A program made the translations under genes and the position numbers. The notes under the pieces were generated by a model, which had not been told where the DNA came from, did not search any database, and saw only the letters and a program-made list of their open reading frames with translations. From assembly GCF_964340395.1 (NCBI RefSeq), contig NC_135552.1:19009681-19073680 (forward strand): a DNA stretch of 64,000 nt. The letters are read 5' to 3'. The first letter of the stretch is position 1. Each line of letters begins with the position of its first letter. Shown in pieces: positions 33,431-46,742 of this stretch. Source of the stretch: Glandiceps talaboti. Its lineage: Eukaryota > Hemichordata > Enteropneusta > Spengelidae.

Positions 33431-36400
33431 CTCATCGTCTGTTCGTCAACAAAAACTCACATGTTATGCCATACGTAGTGCAGCGCAGCCTTGACTATTT
33501 TGTGTACACGATAATGTCTAAAATTTGGTATCAGGTGTTCTTCAAAGCTATGTTGGATGTTATAAAATCAAGAAATTACAGGTACAAGTAATTTAGTATT
33601 GAAGTAATGTTTTCAAGATTTATAATCGCAATCGATGTCGGAAGAAATTGGTTGATGTGTAAGTTCGTCAAGTACCACACATTCATAAGTATATAAATTA
33701 TAAATTATAAAATATTATATTTTTGCTACTTTTGGCGCTGGGAAGTGTGTTTCATCCACTTCATGTGTTTTTCGTTTAGAAACTTCGCTACTTCTACCTT
33801 CTATAACTTCGACTGACTGGAATATAGCCATAACAAACGGGTCATCACAGTGACGCACGTTTATGAAAACGGATACAACGGACTCTAATGTTTTGTCTTG
33901 GTAAATTGGCGAAACTTGAATATTTGTGACTATCAGCGACAGAAAACTATCATAGTCGAGAGACTGTATGGATGCTTCGTAAATGCCAAACGTTGCATTA
34001 CTATGGTTAATGCCGTATTTTTAATAAAAGTCTATGTCGATACAGTTGACATGGCACTACACCAGTTACGAATGCCTTCTGTGTTCCGAGTCACAGATCT
34101 AAAATATATCCATTGGTAAATTTTCATTGTGAACTCTAAATTGAAGTCAAAAGCATTTAAACTTTGCACATACAGTGACATTCCGTTGCGTAACAACATA
34201 GGTCCTTGACATCTCAACATCGCTATTTCGTACCAGCACTTGCACTGATATGAAATTGTCAACGTAAGAACGAACATCTCTGTTGCAATCACTGTCTCTC
34301 GCAAGGTGATTGATATCACTTGAAACTGTACTCCTTGGAATTAAATATAATTACAAGATGAAATTTCAGAAACTTTCCTATAACGATTTATTGAAAATAC
34401 TCTAATTTCTTCGCTTCTGTATGCACAACCTAATGCAATTGTAACTGGACTCGATATGTGTGTAAAATTCATCGATTACGATGCAAACATTATTGATAAA
34501 TTAATTTCACCCCTCTCATCAAAAGAGGTACATGTATCATATGGTACGTCCATGTCTGTCCGTTCTAGTAAATTTTCATCTGTTGCCAATAGAAGACGCA
34601 CTCAACAAATTTGTTGTTTTGGTAGCTAATCAGTGCGGGTTAAACTTGCAATAGTGTCGGGTGGATCTCAATGGCGACATTGTGACGACCCACTTCAAAT
34701 GGGAAAACGTTTCTGGATTTTAGAAACTCCTGTTTAGGTGTTGATGAATGATAAAATCGTGTTTATGTAGCATTCAAATCTTTTTTATTCATTCATTTGT
34801 TGGAATGTCTCTTTATTGTCCCTGGACATTATGGTTACTTTAAGACAACATGCATCTCTCCCCATGTATATAAGTTGGCCTAGTTTCTGACTGTCGTGTC
34901 TTCAAGACGACTTGAGAAAAACAGCTGGTATTTCATAATCCTTATCGTGATTTGGACACTCATCGTCTGTTCGTCTGTTCGTCAACAAAAACTCACATGT
35001 TATGCCATACGTAGTGCAGCGCAGCCTTGACTATTTTGTGTACACGATAATGTCTAAAATTTGGTATCAGGTGTTCTTCAAAGCTATGTTGGATGTTATA
35101 AAATCAAGAAATTACAGGTACAAGTAATTTAGTATTGAAGTAATGTTTTCAAGATTTATAATCGCAATCGATGTCGGAAGAAATTGGTTGATGTGTAAGT
35201 TCGTCAAGTACCACACATTCATAAGTATATAAATTATAAATTATAAAATATTATATTTTTGCTACTTTTGGCGCTGGGAAGTGTGTTTCATCCACTTCAT
35301 GTGTTTTTCGTTTAGAAACTTCGCTACTTCTACCTTCTATAACTTCGACTGACTGGAATATAGCCATAACAAACGGGTCATCACAGTGACGCACGTTTAT
35401 GAAAACGGATACAACGGACTCTAATGTTTTGTCTTGGTAAATTGGCGAAACTTGAATATTTGTGACTATCAGCGACAGAAAACTATCATAGTCGAGAGAC
35501 TGTATGGATGCTTCGTAAATGCCAAACGTTGCATTACTATGGTTAATGCCGTATTTTTAATAAAAGTCTATGTCGATACAGTTGACATGGCACTACACCA
35601 GTTACGAATGCCTTCTGTGTTCCGAGTCACAGATCTAAAATATATCCATTGGTAAATTTTCATTGTGAACTCTAAATTGAAGTCAAAAGCATTTAAACTT
35701 TGCACATACAGTGACATTCCGTTGCGTAACAACATAGGTCCTTGACATCTCAACATCGCTATTTCGTACCAGCACTTGCACTGATATGAAATTGTCAACG
35801 TAAGAACGAACATCTCTGTTGCAATCACTGTCTCTCGCAAGGTGATTGATATCACTTGAAACTGTACTCCTTGGAATTAAATATAATTACAAGATGAAAT
35901 TTCAGAAACTTTCCTATAACGATTTATTGAAAATACTCTAATTTCTTCGCTTCTGTATGCACAACCTAATGCAATTGTAACTGGACTCGATATGTGTGTA
36001 AAATTCATCGATTACGATGCAAACATTATTGATAAATTAATTTCACCCCTCTCATCAAAAGAGGTACATGTATCATATGGTACGTCCATGTCTGTCCGTT
36101 CTAGTAAATTTTCATCTGTTGCCAATAGAAGACGCACTCAACAAATTTGTTGTTTTGGTAGCTAATCAGTGCGGGTTAAACTTGCAATAGTGTCGGGTGG
36201 ATCTCAATGGCGACATTGTGACGACCCACTTCAAATGGGAAAACGTTTCTGGATTTTAGAAACTCCTGTTTAGGTGTTGATGAATGATAAAATCGTGTTT
36301 ATGTAGCATTCAAATCTTTTTTATTCATTCATTTGTTGGAATGTCTCTTTATTGTCCCTGGACATTATGGTTACTTTAAGACAACATGCATCTCTCCCCA

Positions 36401-36495
36401 TGTATATAAGTTGGCCTAGTTTCTGACTGTCGTGTCTTCAAGACGACTTGAGAAAAACAGCTGGTATTTCATAATCCTTATCGTGATTTGGACAC
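33431..36495. repeat. 1536-bp perfect-looking tandem duplication
   Basis: Copy 1 spans 33431-34958 and copy 2 ~34959-36495. All landmarks are offset by exactly 1536 bp. The junction carries one extra 8-bp tgttcgtc. The small frames inside (73 and 95 codons) are identical in both copies and are not convincing genes. Confidence 0.93.
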
Positions 36496-36778
36496 AAAAC
36501 GAACTCTTCCCCCTCCCCAGCGAAATATTTTTTTTATGTGTCAGTTTTATAATGTATGACACGTACTGCCGGCCACCATGTGCTTCTGTACGTTGAAGCC
36601 ATATTTAGGGATGCTGCCCCACCTGAAGGAGGACCTGTGTACCTGTGTGGTTTCTTTACAATTTGAATAAATTAAAGCGTCACTCCTGCGGCAGCTTATT
36701 TATTTCCTATTTATAAGTGCATACATGAATATATTAAGTGTCCGGCCGACTTACGGTGATCCTCAAGCCACAGTGCAG

Positions 36779-37232
36779 TGGAGTTACATCCCTTTTCTCT
36801 TCCTTACTAGTTTATGCATGATCGAGTGTTTGTCCAGTGTGATAATCTCCCAGCAGATGAGAGATAAAGCAAACTGTTAATGTAAGTGATCTCCTGCCAG
36901 TTTTAAGATAAGGGGTGTTTTAATTAAGATAAGATTAGAAGAATGGACAAGGCGTCTTTATTTAGTCAATAAAGCAAGGAGAGAATTACATACAGCCTCA
37001 GACTTTTAGTGGTCTGAGATCAACAGCTGAGAGCAAAGTAACCAGGGAAAGAAAAAGAAATAGTTTTAAAACTCAATAAGTCAATTGATCAATATCACAC
37101 ATAAAGTAAGTTATATTGCACCACAAAAATTGATCAATCAATCATTCAACCAAATAATAAATCAATCAATCAATACATCAACCGATCGATCGATCGATCG
37201 ATCAATCAGTTACATGCTCGCTGCTCCCTGTG
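36779..37232 (-). repeat. Right 454-bp inverted repeat of the 5.6 kb element
   Basis: Inverse of 31601-32054, ending ..catgctcgctgctccctgtg, followed by GTTACAC at 37233-37239. Confidence 0.9.
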
Positions 37233-38204
37233 GTTACACATCCAATTATCTCCTCATCCCCTTTCAGTGTTTTACCTAAGGTTGGGGAACCCTACATGTA
37301 GTAACAGAAAGGGAGAATGGGGCAAAATAGTATTTCCCCATAGAGTCGATGTTAATTTTGTTTGAGAACCCAGGTAAAATAACATGGGTACCTCAGTAGA
37401 TTATACCTACTTGTACTTACCACCCTTAGCCCATCCCCTCCCCACTAACATATCTAATTTTTTATCGAAAACACTGACATCATGAGATATGTATCTTTTA
37501 CTTCTTCATGTATTAAAAACAATACTGTTGCAACCTCTATTACAACGTACATTTTTAAAATCATTTCTATACCTTGCATTCTGTTAAACAGCGCCACCAG
37601 TGTCCAATTTAGCTAACACGATAAAAACTGACTGGATGAATAGCAAAATCAATTCGTTCTTTAAGCAACACTTGTTACATCTTTTCAAGGTATTAACTTC
37701 AGAACTACTTTGGAAAAAAAGAGCTAAACCCATCATCTTTACACACTAAACAGGCTCTAAATTTACACATGTAAAAAAAAAATGTTAAATACTATTTTGG
37801 TAACTACGAATATCACAAAACTATGGCTCAGCACTTTTAACATATTAATTACAAATGTCCTTCAAGGATGCTATGTAGATATTCACAAAGTAGGTCGCAT
37901 CAAATAATGGTATATTAGCTTGAATTTTCAGCCATAGGTATTTTATGTTTTATGAATTAAATAAGAAAAATGTTGTGTTGTTTCATCACAAGCTTTAATA
38001 CCACACTGGGATATTATTTCTACTACACAGAATAACATACTATACAACGGTTGATGGAAGAAAATAATTTTGTAGATCATTCCATCTTATCATTGGTAGT
38101 GTAATTTCATACAACTACATTCTTAAGCTGTGTACTGATGCGTAATTCTTGGTACCTGAAATACACATGTAGCACAGTACTGGAACATTGAATTCTGGGT
38201 CAAG

Positions 38205-39115
38205 AGTTACACCATAACTTCTGCTTCATGCAATTCACATGTATTACTATAGGATCACGTGAAAATAAGTGGGCCTCCTTGTTCTATTTTGACCCTCTAG
38301 CATGAGGTGAAAAGCTATTACGGGTACTGAGAATTTCAAACTGTAGTCTCGAAGGTATTCAGTATGCAACCAGTAGGAAGGAATACAGTAAGATATCACA
38401 CTATATCAATGATAACGTGAAATTACATATTTAATAATTCATCATCTGAAAGGAAATCAAATCAAACTTTAGTGATGTTGAATAATTTCATAACACTATA
38501 TTCCCATGTTGTATAAATAAGCAAATTAAGTCATACATGTATTAATGACAAAATGAACACAGCTCTGTTCAAGGATGAGCTGCTGTATGGAAAGTACTGT
38601 GTGCATTGACAAATTAATTTGACAAAGCACACATCTGGAAAAGGTTATTTTAAACATAGCAGTCAACTAACATGCAGTCAACTAAAGGAATACTGGTATT
38701 TGATCTGTCCTATTTGATGTCAAACAAGTGGAGATTAAGACACATCTATAAGTTTAACAAGATGAGGAATCCTTACAACAACAACCACCAGACACAGATG
38801 TAGTAATAAATTTATAAACTATAGTCAGATTATATAGACTCATGTGTTCTGACATCAAGGTCTTCTTCAGGTATATATAAAGGAACTGATGCAACAATAT
38901 CAACCTTCCATTCTCTGGATATGTAGATGACATTTTGATCTACACTTTTCTGACTATCAACAATACAGAAATTCTTGTACCTGCAATAGCATTTCACCTC
39001 ATGCTAGAGGGTCAAAATAGAACAAGAAGGTCGACTTATTTTCATGCGCGCCTATGCATGTGAAGTGCTTGGAGCGGAAGTTATGGTGTTGACCAAGAAA
39101 TCGAACGTTCTTTAT
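38205..39115. repeat. Inverted ~110 bp arms around ~650 bp
   Basis: Cctccttgttctattttgac with cctctagcatgaggtgaaaa (about 38275-38315) is the inverse of the block at 38996-39035; the pairing extends outwards through gttatggtgt and taacttctgc. It may be a MITE-like element or a large foldback. Confidence 0.65.
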
Positions 39116-39514
39116 CTTTAGGATGCACCTAGGCAGTAATATTCTATTTCGGGTACAGAGAATTGAATTCCTTTCCATGATCAAAACTACCGTGTACAAC
39201 ATATTTGTTTATCTAATTACTTCACATTAAGAAATGAGTTGACATACAAACATTACATGTCTTTACACCAGCAATCCTTGCTACCTACAGGTTCTTTAAT
39301 TTTCATCAACATCACAAGTATAGTACACTGGGTTATAAAGAAATTGTGCATGTATCTCAATGTGCATTGAAATACATGTATACCATTTGCTAGAGACTTA
39401 TCAAGAGGTATGTATATGACTTTCATAATTTTATGATTTTGATCCAAAATTTATGTCATGTATCTTGTACACGTATGGATCCATGTACAAAAAAAAATAC
39501 AGTCGCACATGCAG

Positions 39515-39640
39515 TTTGCCCTCTAATGATAGCCAAATTTTGTTGTTGTGGGTCAAAATGATAAAAACTGGGATTTCTTGCGAATCACCACATAGTAAGA
39601 GATAGGAGAACACCAAATTTTGGTGTGTCACTGCATACAT
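39515..39640. repeat. Dispersed repeat family E
   Basis: Gttgtgggtcaaaatgataa with gagataggagaacaccaaat and ttggtgtgtcac. Related copies are at 61783-61890 and, inverted and partial, 21300-21372. Confidence 0.65.
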
Positions 39641-40371
39641 GTGTATATGGTCAGTGGTCACCTGTACACATTGTACCTATAAGTACATGTTATTGTATGG
39701 AATTTGTCATCCTGATGATAATTGTCAACCAAGACAAATTGAAAGCTAAATGCTCAAAAACTTTGAACCGCTTGTGAACCACAACCGAGATATAAATCAT
39801 GTACATGTACTTTATCTTTCAAATCAAAGTGCTTCAAGTCTCAGCTACATTGTTTGTTTCCTCTACTTCATAAATTATTCACACATAAATGTAATTTATG
39901 AAATTGAAAGAAAGCCCATGTATCACTACTACTATCTCTTTCTCCACCACCTACAGGTATAGGTTATAGACATCTCCAATTGACACCTACAAATGTAGGT
40001 CAGTCATGCAGTTGAACATATTTATATGTACTTGTCATTTTTTTAAAATCTTGAATATTGTATTAAGAGATTGCATAATAAGATTTCCAAGTGGAATGCA
40101 AGTTATATTATTAGATCTTATTCCCCAATATTCTTCTTCATTCAGCCAAGGAAAATACTACCCACACCTAAAAATAATTTCTAGAACTCAGAATGAAATG
40201 GAAACATTCAAACATACTACTGTAGCAAAATATTTTAATTTTGAATCACAAATTGATACTTGATACCTAAGGCTTTATTCCACAATATTTCATGATAACA
40301 AGAAAAACAGCATGGATTCTGGATTACTTTCGAACATCATCATCTTCTGACCACAACACAAGCCTATTTCG

Positions 40372-40497
40372 CTAGCCTGTAGTCATTGGCATAACCTGGA
40401 ATCCATGCGGATTTGGATTTTAGATTTTGCTTTCCAATCACTGCAAAATCTAAAATCCCAAACTGCATGGATTCCTGGTTACCATTGGCAGAGATCA
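40372..40497. mobile_element. Short palindromic MITE-like hairpin
   Basis: Cattggcataacctggaatc and gattttagattttgc face gcaaaatctaaaatc and gattcctggttaccattggc. It is nearly a perfect ~125-bp hairpin. Confidence 0.65.
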
Positions 40498-41879
40498 TCA
40501 CCTTCTGACTATTAGCCTATTTCAATACCTGTGGCCATTGACAGATTTCTCTGGAGGAAGCGATCTTACCCAATACATACTTTGTCATAACACATTGGCC
40601 ATACAGCTAATATGTTTATGTAGTTGTTTATGTATGGGTAGTGGGGTGCTATTCACTACATGTATATATATAGACACTATCAGTCACCACTGGCCATACA
40701 GCTAATACAGGAATGGCCAACGGTGTATGACACTCATAACAGCTAATAACATGGTAACACTACCATGAAGAACCAGACCATATATATCGTGCAAGTTATT
40801 ATATATCCAATATTTATGTGTTGCTCCTTAGGGTGCCTAAATTTTGCTTGGTTTTATTTCACTGATGTAGTCATATCAAATAACAAGGAAGAAATTGAAA
40901 ACAATAAAGTGCTATATTAGGACTATACATTTACAAAAGGATGTAAGATAATATATGCAGTGCCAGCAGTAGTAGTCAGGATAGCATCAAATCATATCCA
41001 TAAAAAATGTATGTGCAGAGCTCTACTTGTATGTGGGTGGTCATGAAGACAGACAGTACATAACTAATAAAAAAATTTCAGCTGCAAATATATCATTGTT
41101 TCTTAAAAAATAATAACATTGCAGAAAGATAATGCGGCTCGTCCTCTGAGGTGAAAAAATTAGTTGGCTTTATAACTTATTGGTTGTGCTGTTTTTCTTG
41201 TCTTTTATTAAGTTTTATTATTTTATTCAGAACCTTGTTTGTTGCAAATACTGACATGATTATGTACATGTAACCCTTTTTAGTTACATTTCTCATCATA
41301 ATCCCTTTCAAATGATCTTTCTGTTCTGCTGGTCAGTTATAAAATGGAGGGAAAAGATAGTGTGTGTACATGTTGGTGACACTTTCAATTCCTAATCCTG
41401 CTTTTGTCTTAACACTCTACATGCCTGCAGCAATGACAAAGTTAGAGAATTGTCATTTATACTGGTACGTGTTTATACATGTGTGTGTCAATGCCCTACA
41501 TCTCTGAAAAGCCAATTCAATACTCCATGTAGGTCCAAGCTAAGGCTGTTTCCATGGTAACATCTATTTTTGGCTCTTCTCGAGAATATATTGAACTCTA
41601 TGTGGTTTTTTGAGATGAAAGGAGATTCATTACAGTTAGAGACACGTTATCCACTTTAATACATTGTATTTGATGGCCTATTGAGTCTGACTCTTGTACA
41701 GTCTGACAAATTACATACAAATTACAGTGTACTATACATGTATACCAGAGGGGATGATACAGATCTTTGGTTAATCACAGATAGTCCATACATGTATGAT
41801 GTATCTTATCACACATTACCCCAACCTAAATATATTTATCCTGGTCTTGTCTCAACCCTGCCCTGTCATATCCAAATTT

Positions 41880-42545
41880 ATCCTCTCACTAAGCAGTGCA
41901 TCATGTCCCAACCCACTCACTCTAACCCAATCCACTCTACCCACTCCACCCCATCCCATCCCAACCTATCCACTCCAACCCATCCCAACTCACTCATTCC
42001 ATCCCCGCCAACCCACTCCACCCCATCCCACCCACTCCATCCCATCCTACTCATTCCATCCCATCCCATCCCAATGTACCCATTCCATTCCACCCCATCT
42101 CAGTCTATCCACTCCACCCCATCCTAACCTACCCACTCCAACTCACTCACGCCATCCCAACCAACCCGTTCCACCCCACCCACTCCATCCCATCCAAACC
42201 TACCCATTCCATTAAATCCTACCCACTCTACCAATCCCAAACTCCCTACCCCACTACTCCAAACCTATACCCACTCCACCCAATTCAAACTTACCCACTC
42301 AACCCAATCCCAACCTACCCACTCCACCCCATCCCAACCCACTCCATTCCATTTCATTCATTCCACCACATTCAAACCTACCCATCCCAGCCCCTTCCCC
42401 CAACTGCCTTACCAATACACCTCACCTGACCTACCAAATCCCATCCCAACCCACATTGTACCTATCCAATCCAATCCCATCCCAACCACCTACCAAATCC
42501 CATCCCAACCCACCTACCAAATCCTATCCCTACCTCAGCCAAACC
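41880..42545. repeat. C-rich minisatellite (ccatcccaacccactccacc)
   Basis: About 660 bp of degenerate short C-rich units. Long frames across it are repeat artefacts. Confidence 0.9.
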
Positions 42546-43925
42546 CACCATTCTAATCTCTTCAGTCCTACTAGTATACATATGAGCATCAGCAACACAG
42601 GCAAATCCCCTGTTCTGCATAAAACTATTATTCAAAGTACATGTATGGCACTCTAGTACTGAAAATGAGCATGAGTGACTGCTAACATTATAGTAGCATA
42701 ACAAATTTGTGTGATATAATATTAATAAAGAAAGTAAAATGAAATACAAAATTATATTATGAAGATACACTGGAAGACACCAGTTTTAGGCTATAGGCCA
42801 GCAAACTAATTTGTAAAGGAAAATGAAGAGGAATATTGATCATGCATGCATTATTATAACCAGTCTTTGTAAATTGTAAACCTTAATTCACAGCTACATG
42901 TATTACTGATCACGTCTACTGGTTCCATGGATGCTATTTTACATAAGTAACTTAGTGATGTAGTCTTTAGTGTTCATTTCATTAAAATAAATTCCAAACG
43001 TAAATAGCACAGTAAACAATTAGCTGCATAATATCCTCACTAAATTTCGGGAGATTGTCAAAAAATTATATATCGGAATGATAGCAGAATCATATACATT
43101 GCACCTCTGTCCAACAATCTAAAGCGGATCTAAAATTTTACATGAATAATACTGACAAATTTGAACTAAAAAGAGCCTTACCTTGATGACATGTGCAATA
43201 ATTGTAGAATTGTCACATTGCCAAATCAGTATATATGCAAATGAATGTAATTCCTTATACATTACTGTTGTACATGTCAGAAAATATGGTTATGTCATCA
43301 TAATCCATTTCACATCTCATTTTCCATAAATCTATCAACGCATGTCAATAGATGATGTTTGTTTATCAGCTTAGGACTCCATGCTTTCAAGGAGGACACA
43401 CTATTACATGTAATTTAAATCACATGGTTGTGGGTACATGTATGTAGGTGACACTACAATAGACTGACTCTCTCACCAGTCCTCGGAAGCATTGCTATTA
43501 GCTTTTTTAATATGTGCCAATATCTACTGAAGAATTGTACTAGAATATCTTTGTACTGTGGGCCATTATTGTGGGCTAATCATTTGTTGACATGTTACTG
43601 CGACTCTGGATGCCCCCCCCCCCTCCCATCGCAGTAACACATCAACAAATGTAGTCAATGAGGGCCCACAGTACTACTATGCAGTACACATGTAGATATC
43701 GATACATACAAAACAGCTCTTTCAGCAATGCCATGCTCCGAGGACTGTGAGAGAATCTAGAGACGTCACTACCAGTACCTTTGCATCATAAACCAGAGTA
43801 CATGTGCACTGTATGTACTTCTGTTAATTCAACTTTAAATATTTTAAAACCCAAGTAAATAAGAATGGGGAGGGGGGGGGGGGGGATTGGTATATTTTTC
43901 ATCTGTTGTGTTTTAAAAATCTATA

Positions 43926-43964
<39 letters not shown>

Positions 43965-44785
43965 AAATTTAAAATATATTACAAGTAATCTTGTGATAAA
44001 TGTTGGTATTTACACATTCAATGGTTTTGCAAAGGTACCCTAAGAGATAACAAAATTTACATGTACTGATGTAGGTAAAAACATGTTTAGATTCTAGTGC
44101 TTTGTACTAAATTTAATGAAAAACACTTCTGAAATACATGTTGATATTTCAAATTTACATTTACATGTACAACATCCATATAATGACATTTTTTTACATG
44201 TAACTTGATTTACATTGTCAACATCTATAATTTAGTTCAAATAAGTTGCTCTGAATCAATATGTACAATTTTACTGCTTTGATTTGCAATACAGAATCCT
44301 TAAATATTTATTCCACATTCACACACACAGCTGAACAGATAATGACCCCAGAATAACTCCACAATCATCCAGAGCTTAGAAGGTCATAACCTCTAGCTGA
44401 TTGGAAGTATTTAAAGTTGATTTCAGCACCATTTCATCCTGTCATCACAATGCAATATCAGAATGTTTTAAGTAAATTTCTATCTACATGCTAATCTTTC
44501 CTATTCTCTACAAATATCACATTTAAAATTATCTTATTCACTAAAACACAAGGTGACAATTAAATATTCCCTGTCCTTAAATGTGTTCACAAATAAAATA
44601 TTCTGTTTCACAATGAAATTTGACGTTTGTGTACTTTCATACCAAACAATTTTTATGTAGCTAGTGGAAAAAGATTGCTAGCCTCCATGCACTATACTAA
44701 AGTACAGTAGTTGAGGTCAATACATTACTTTCTGAGTATATGCAGAGAATATTATGCAAGGTTGGCAGCTCAGTATATATATGTA
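42546..44785. other. Intergenic: MITE and microsatellites only
   Basis: Contains the family B MITE, a G run at ~43867-43885 and (CA)n at 43927-43961. No exon seen. Confidence 0.5.
43464..43759. mobile_element. Palindromic MITE, family B (copy 2)
   Basis: Ends gactctctcaccagtcctcg and cgaggactgtgagagaatc. The inner arms (gggctaatcatttgttgaca, gttactgcga) pair with their inverse. The centre carries a C run. Related to 5967-6272. Confidence 0.72.
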
Positions 44786-44789
44786 TATT

Positions 44790-44916
44790 GTATTATATTA
44801 TATTATATTATATTATATTATATTATATTATATTATATTATATTATATTATATTATATTATATTATATTATATTATATTATATTATATTATATTATATTA
44901 TATTATATTATATTAT
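44790..44916. repeat. (TATTA)n microsatellite
   Basis: About 25 perfect pentanucleotide units. Confidence 0.95.
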
Positions 44917-45599
44917 GTAGAACTGCATGAATATATAATGAACTTTTCATTTATGGGATTTTGGAAACTTGGTAAAACAGTGGGAAAATCAGGTTCATCA
45001 ATAACTTCAAAGCATACACAAACAATATAAGCCTTTGGTGGAACCCTACATACATTTTGTAAATGTTCTAACCATGGGGAACCTTTGGGGATTTGTAGTA
45101 AGGAGAGTGACGGTGCTGCCTACATGATTACTCCCACATTACAAATATACTTACACAACTATATACATGTAAATATCCGCACCACAATATTCAATGTCAA
45201 CTGACCAGTCTGTGTCAAAGGAAGTTGTTTTCAATTGTACTTGCTAATGGTAGGAAATGACCTACATTTGATAAAAGTCAATCTGTTGTTCTATCTTACA
45301 ATTATAATACAGATCAACTTTGTACAAATGTGTATATATGTACTGTGACAAAGTATGACTGAGAATAAGCCATGTACAGGAACACAAGTTTCAACATTAC
45401 TGCAAAAATGTGTTTCCTAACATGTGTACATGCATACACAAGTGTGTATAAAAATTACACACATACATACACAAGTGACATATACACATTTAAACATATC
45501 CACATACACACATATGTACATGTATAATAATATCTATATGCATGCATACCGAGTTGAGTTTTGTTTGAGACCATCCAGTTTTCATTTGTTTTACATACA

Positions 45600-45895
45600 T
45601 CTGTACAATACATGTACATACATACATACATACATACATACATACATACATACATACATACATACATACCTACATACATACATACGTATGTAAATACGTA
45701 CGTACGTACGTACGTACGTACGTACGTACGTACATATATATATACATACGTACATACATACATGTACATACATACATACATACATACATACATACATACA
45801 TACATACGTATGTACGTACATATATACATAGTTTACACACACACAAACACACACACACGTGACACACACACACACACACATACACACACACACTT
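45600..45895. repeat. (CATA)n/(CGTA)n/(CA)n compound microsatellite
   Basis: Blocks of CATA, then self-complementary CGTA/TACG, then CATA and CA. The central part is palindromic. All frames across it are artefacts. Confidence 0.95.
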
Positions 45896-46519
45896 ATTAA
45901 ATAATCAATACATAATATATACAATTATGTGTACATGGTTAAAAATCAGAAAGACAGGTGGAAATAATGGCAGGATATGACAGATAAACATGACAGTTTA
46001 TCTTTTTTGATACGACAGACATGATATACAGTAACCTGAATAATTCAAGGTTTTCTAAGCCATACATGTACAAGTCTTTAGGTTTACAGTATAACTTTTT
46101 TAATAGCAGCATCACAAATTAAAGAAAAACTTGTATGTTTTCACCATTTTTCAATAACACGAAGCTGTACAGGGACATGGGCCAACTTTAGATAAGATAC
46201 TGGCACAAACCTCATCTTGAAAATAAAATTTATGATCAACACAGTGCATCTAAATATTAACACTATAACCCCACCCCCCTACCCCCACCTCGAAAGAAAG
46301 GTCAACTTTGCTGAGTCAGCAATTAACAAACAGTACAACTCCAAAAATATTAAATAATTTGTACATGGGCTACTTATTTCTTGTTTAAAATCTTAAAATT
46401 TGGGTGCGAAAAACAGTTGCTTGGCAGAGCTACACAAAAAGTTGGTCCTGAACAAAAGAATGACTCTTTGATAATATAATAATAATAACAATAATAATAA
46501 TAATCTTTATCCATAAAGA

Positions 46520-46742
46520 TAAATTTGGAAATTTGTTGAATGGACACCACAAGAGCGGCGGTGCCCTTGTGCCCTAATGTTGAAGAAGCAGGAGCAAACC
46601 TGCATTGTTCGGCAGGGTCAAACTGAGCATCACCCTTCTTAAATACAGACCTGGTTAAATTTTAATCAGTGAGGCTTGAGGCACACCCAGGCTGCAGAGG
46701 TAAGACGTGTATGAACTAACCACTCTGCCACCGACAACCCCA
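46520..46742 (-). mobile_element. tRNA-derived SINE-like sequence (minus strand)
   Basis: On the minus strand a tRNA-Ser-like A box (ggtggcagagtggttag) opens the sequence. The B box is weak. The body continues through cctgccgaacaatgcaggtt to cttgtggtgtccattcaaca. Confidence 0.4.

Larger units (their letters stand above)
31601..37232. mobile_element. 5632-bp element with 454-bp inverted repeats, no transposase
   Basis: The left arm 31601-32054 and right arm 36779-37232 are inverse copies of equal length, starting CACAGGGAGCAGCGAGCATG, and appear identical where I compared them. GTTACAC flanks both ends (7-bp target duplication) and rejoining the flanks restores a minisatellite unit. The interior holds diverged short repeats (32700-33210), then a 1536-bp tandem duplication (33431-36495). 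No frame over 100 codons and no transposase motif is seen, so it is non-autonomous. Long arms and a 7-bp duplication recall Mutator-like or foldback elements, but the terminal sequence does not let me assign a superfamily. Confidence 0.85.
37266..41880. other. Intergenic, repeat-bearing: no gene seen
   Basis: AT-rich. Inverted pairs and a hairpin are listed separately. A frame at 40006-40263 has some protein-like text (FPSGMQVILLDLIPQYSS) but no splice or family support. Confidence 0.5.

Noticed and set aside
33898-35855. Identical pairs of 73- and 95-codon frames in the 1536-bp duplication
   Set aside because: Identity is due to the DNA duplication; the frames overlap on opposite strands and show no motif.
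31601-37232. Polinton/Maverick assignment because of the ~450-bp inverted repeats
   Set aside because: Target duplication is 7 bp, ends do not start with AG, and no polymerase, integrase or capsid frames are present.
40006-40263. Plus-strand frame with protein-like text
   Set aside because: No convincing acceptor, no partner exon and no family resemblance.
41681-42215. Pro/Ser/His-rich 139-148 codon frames
   Set aside because: C-rich minisatellite artefact.
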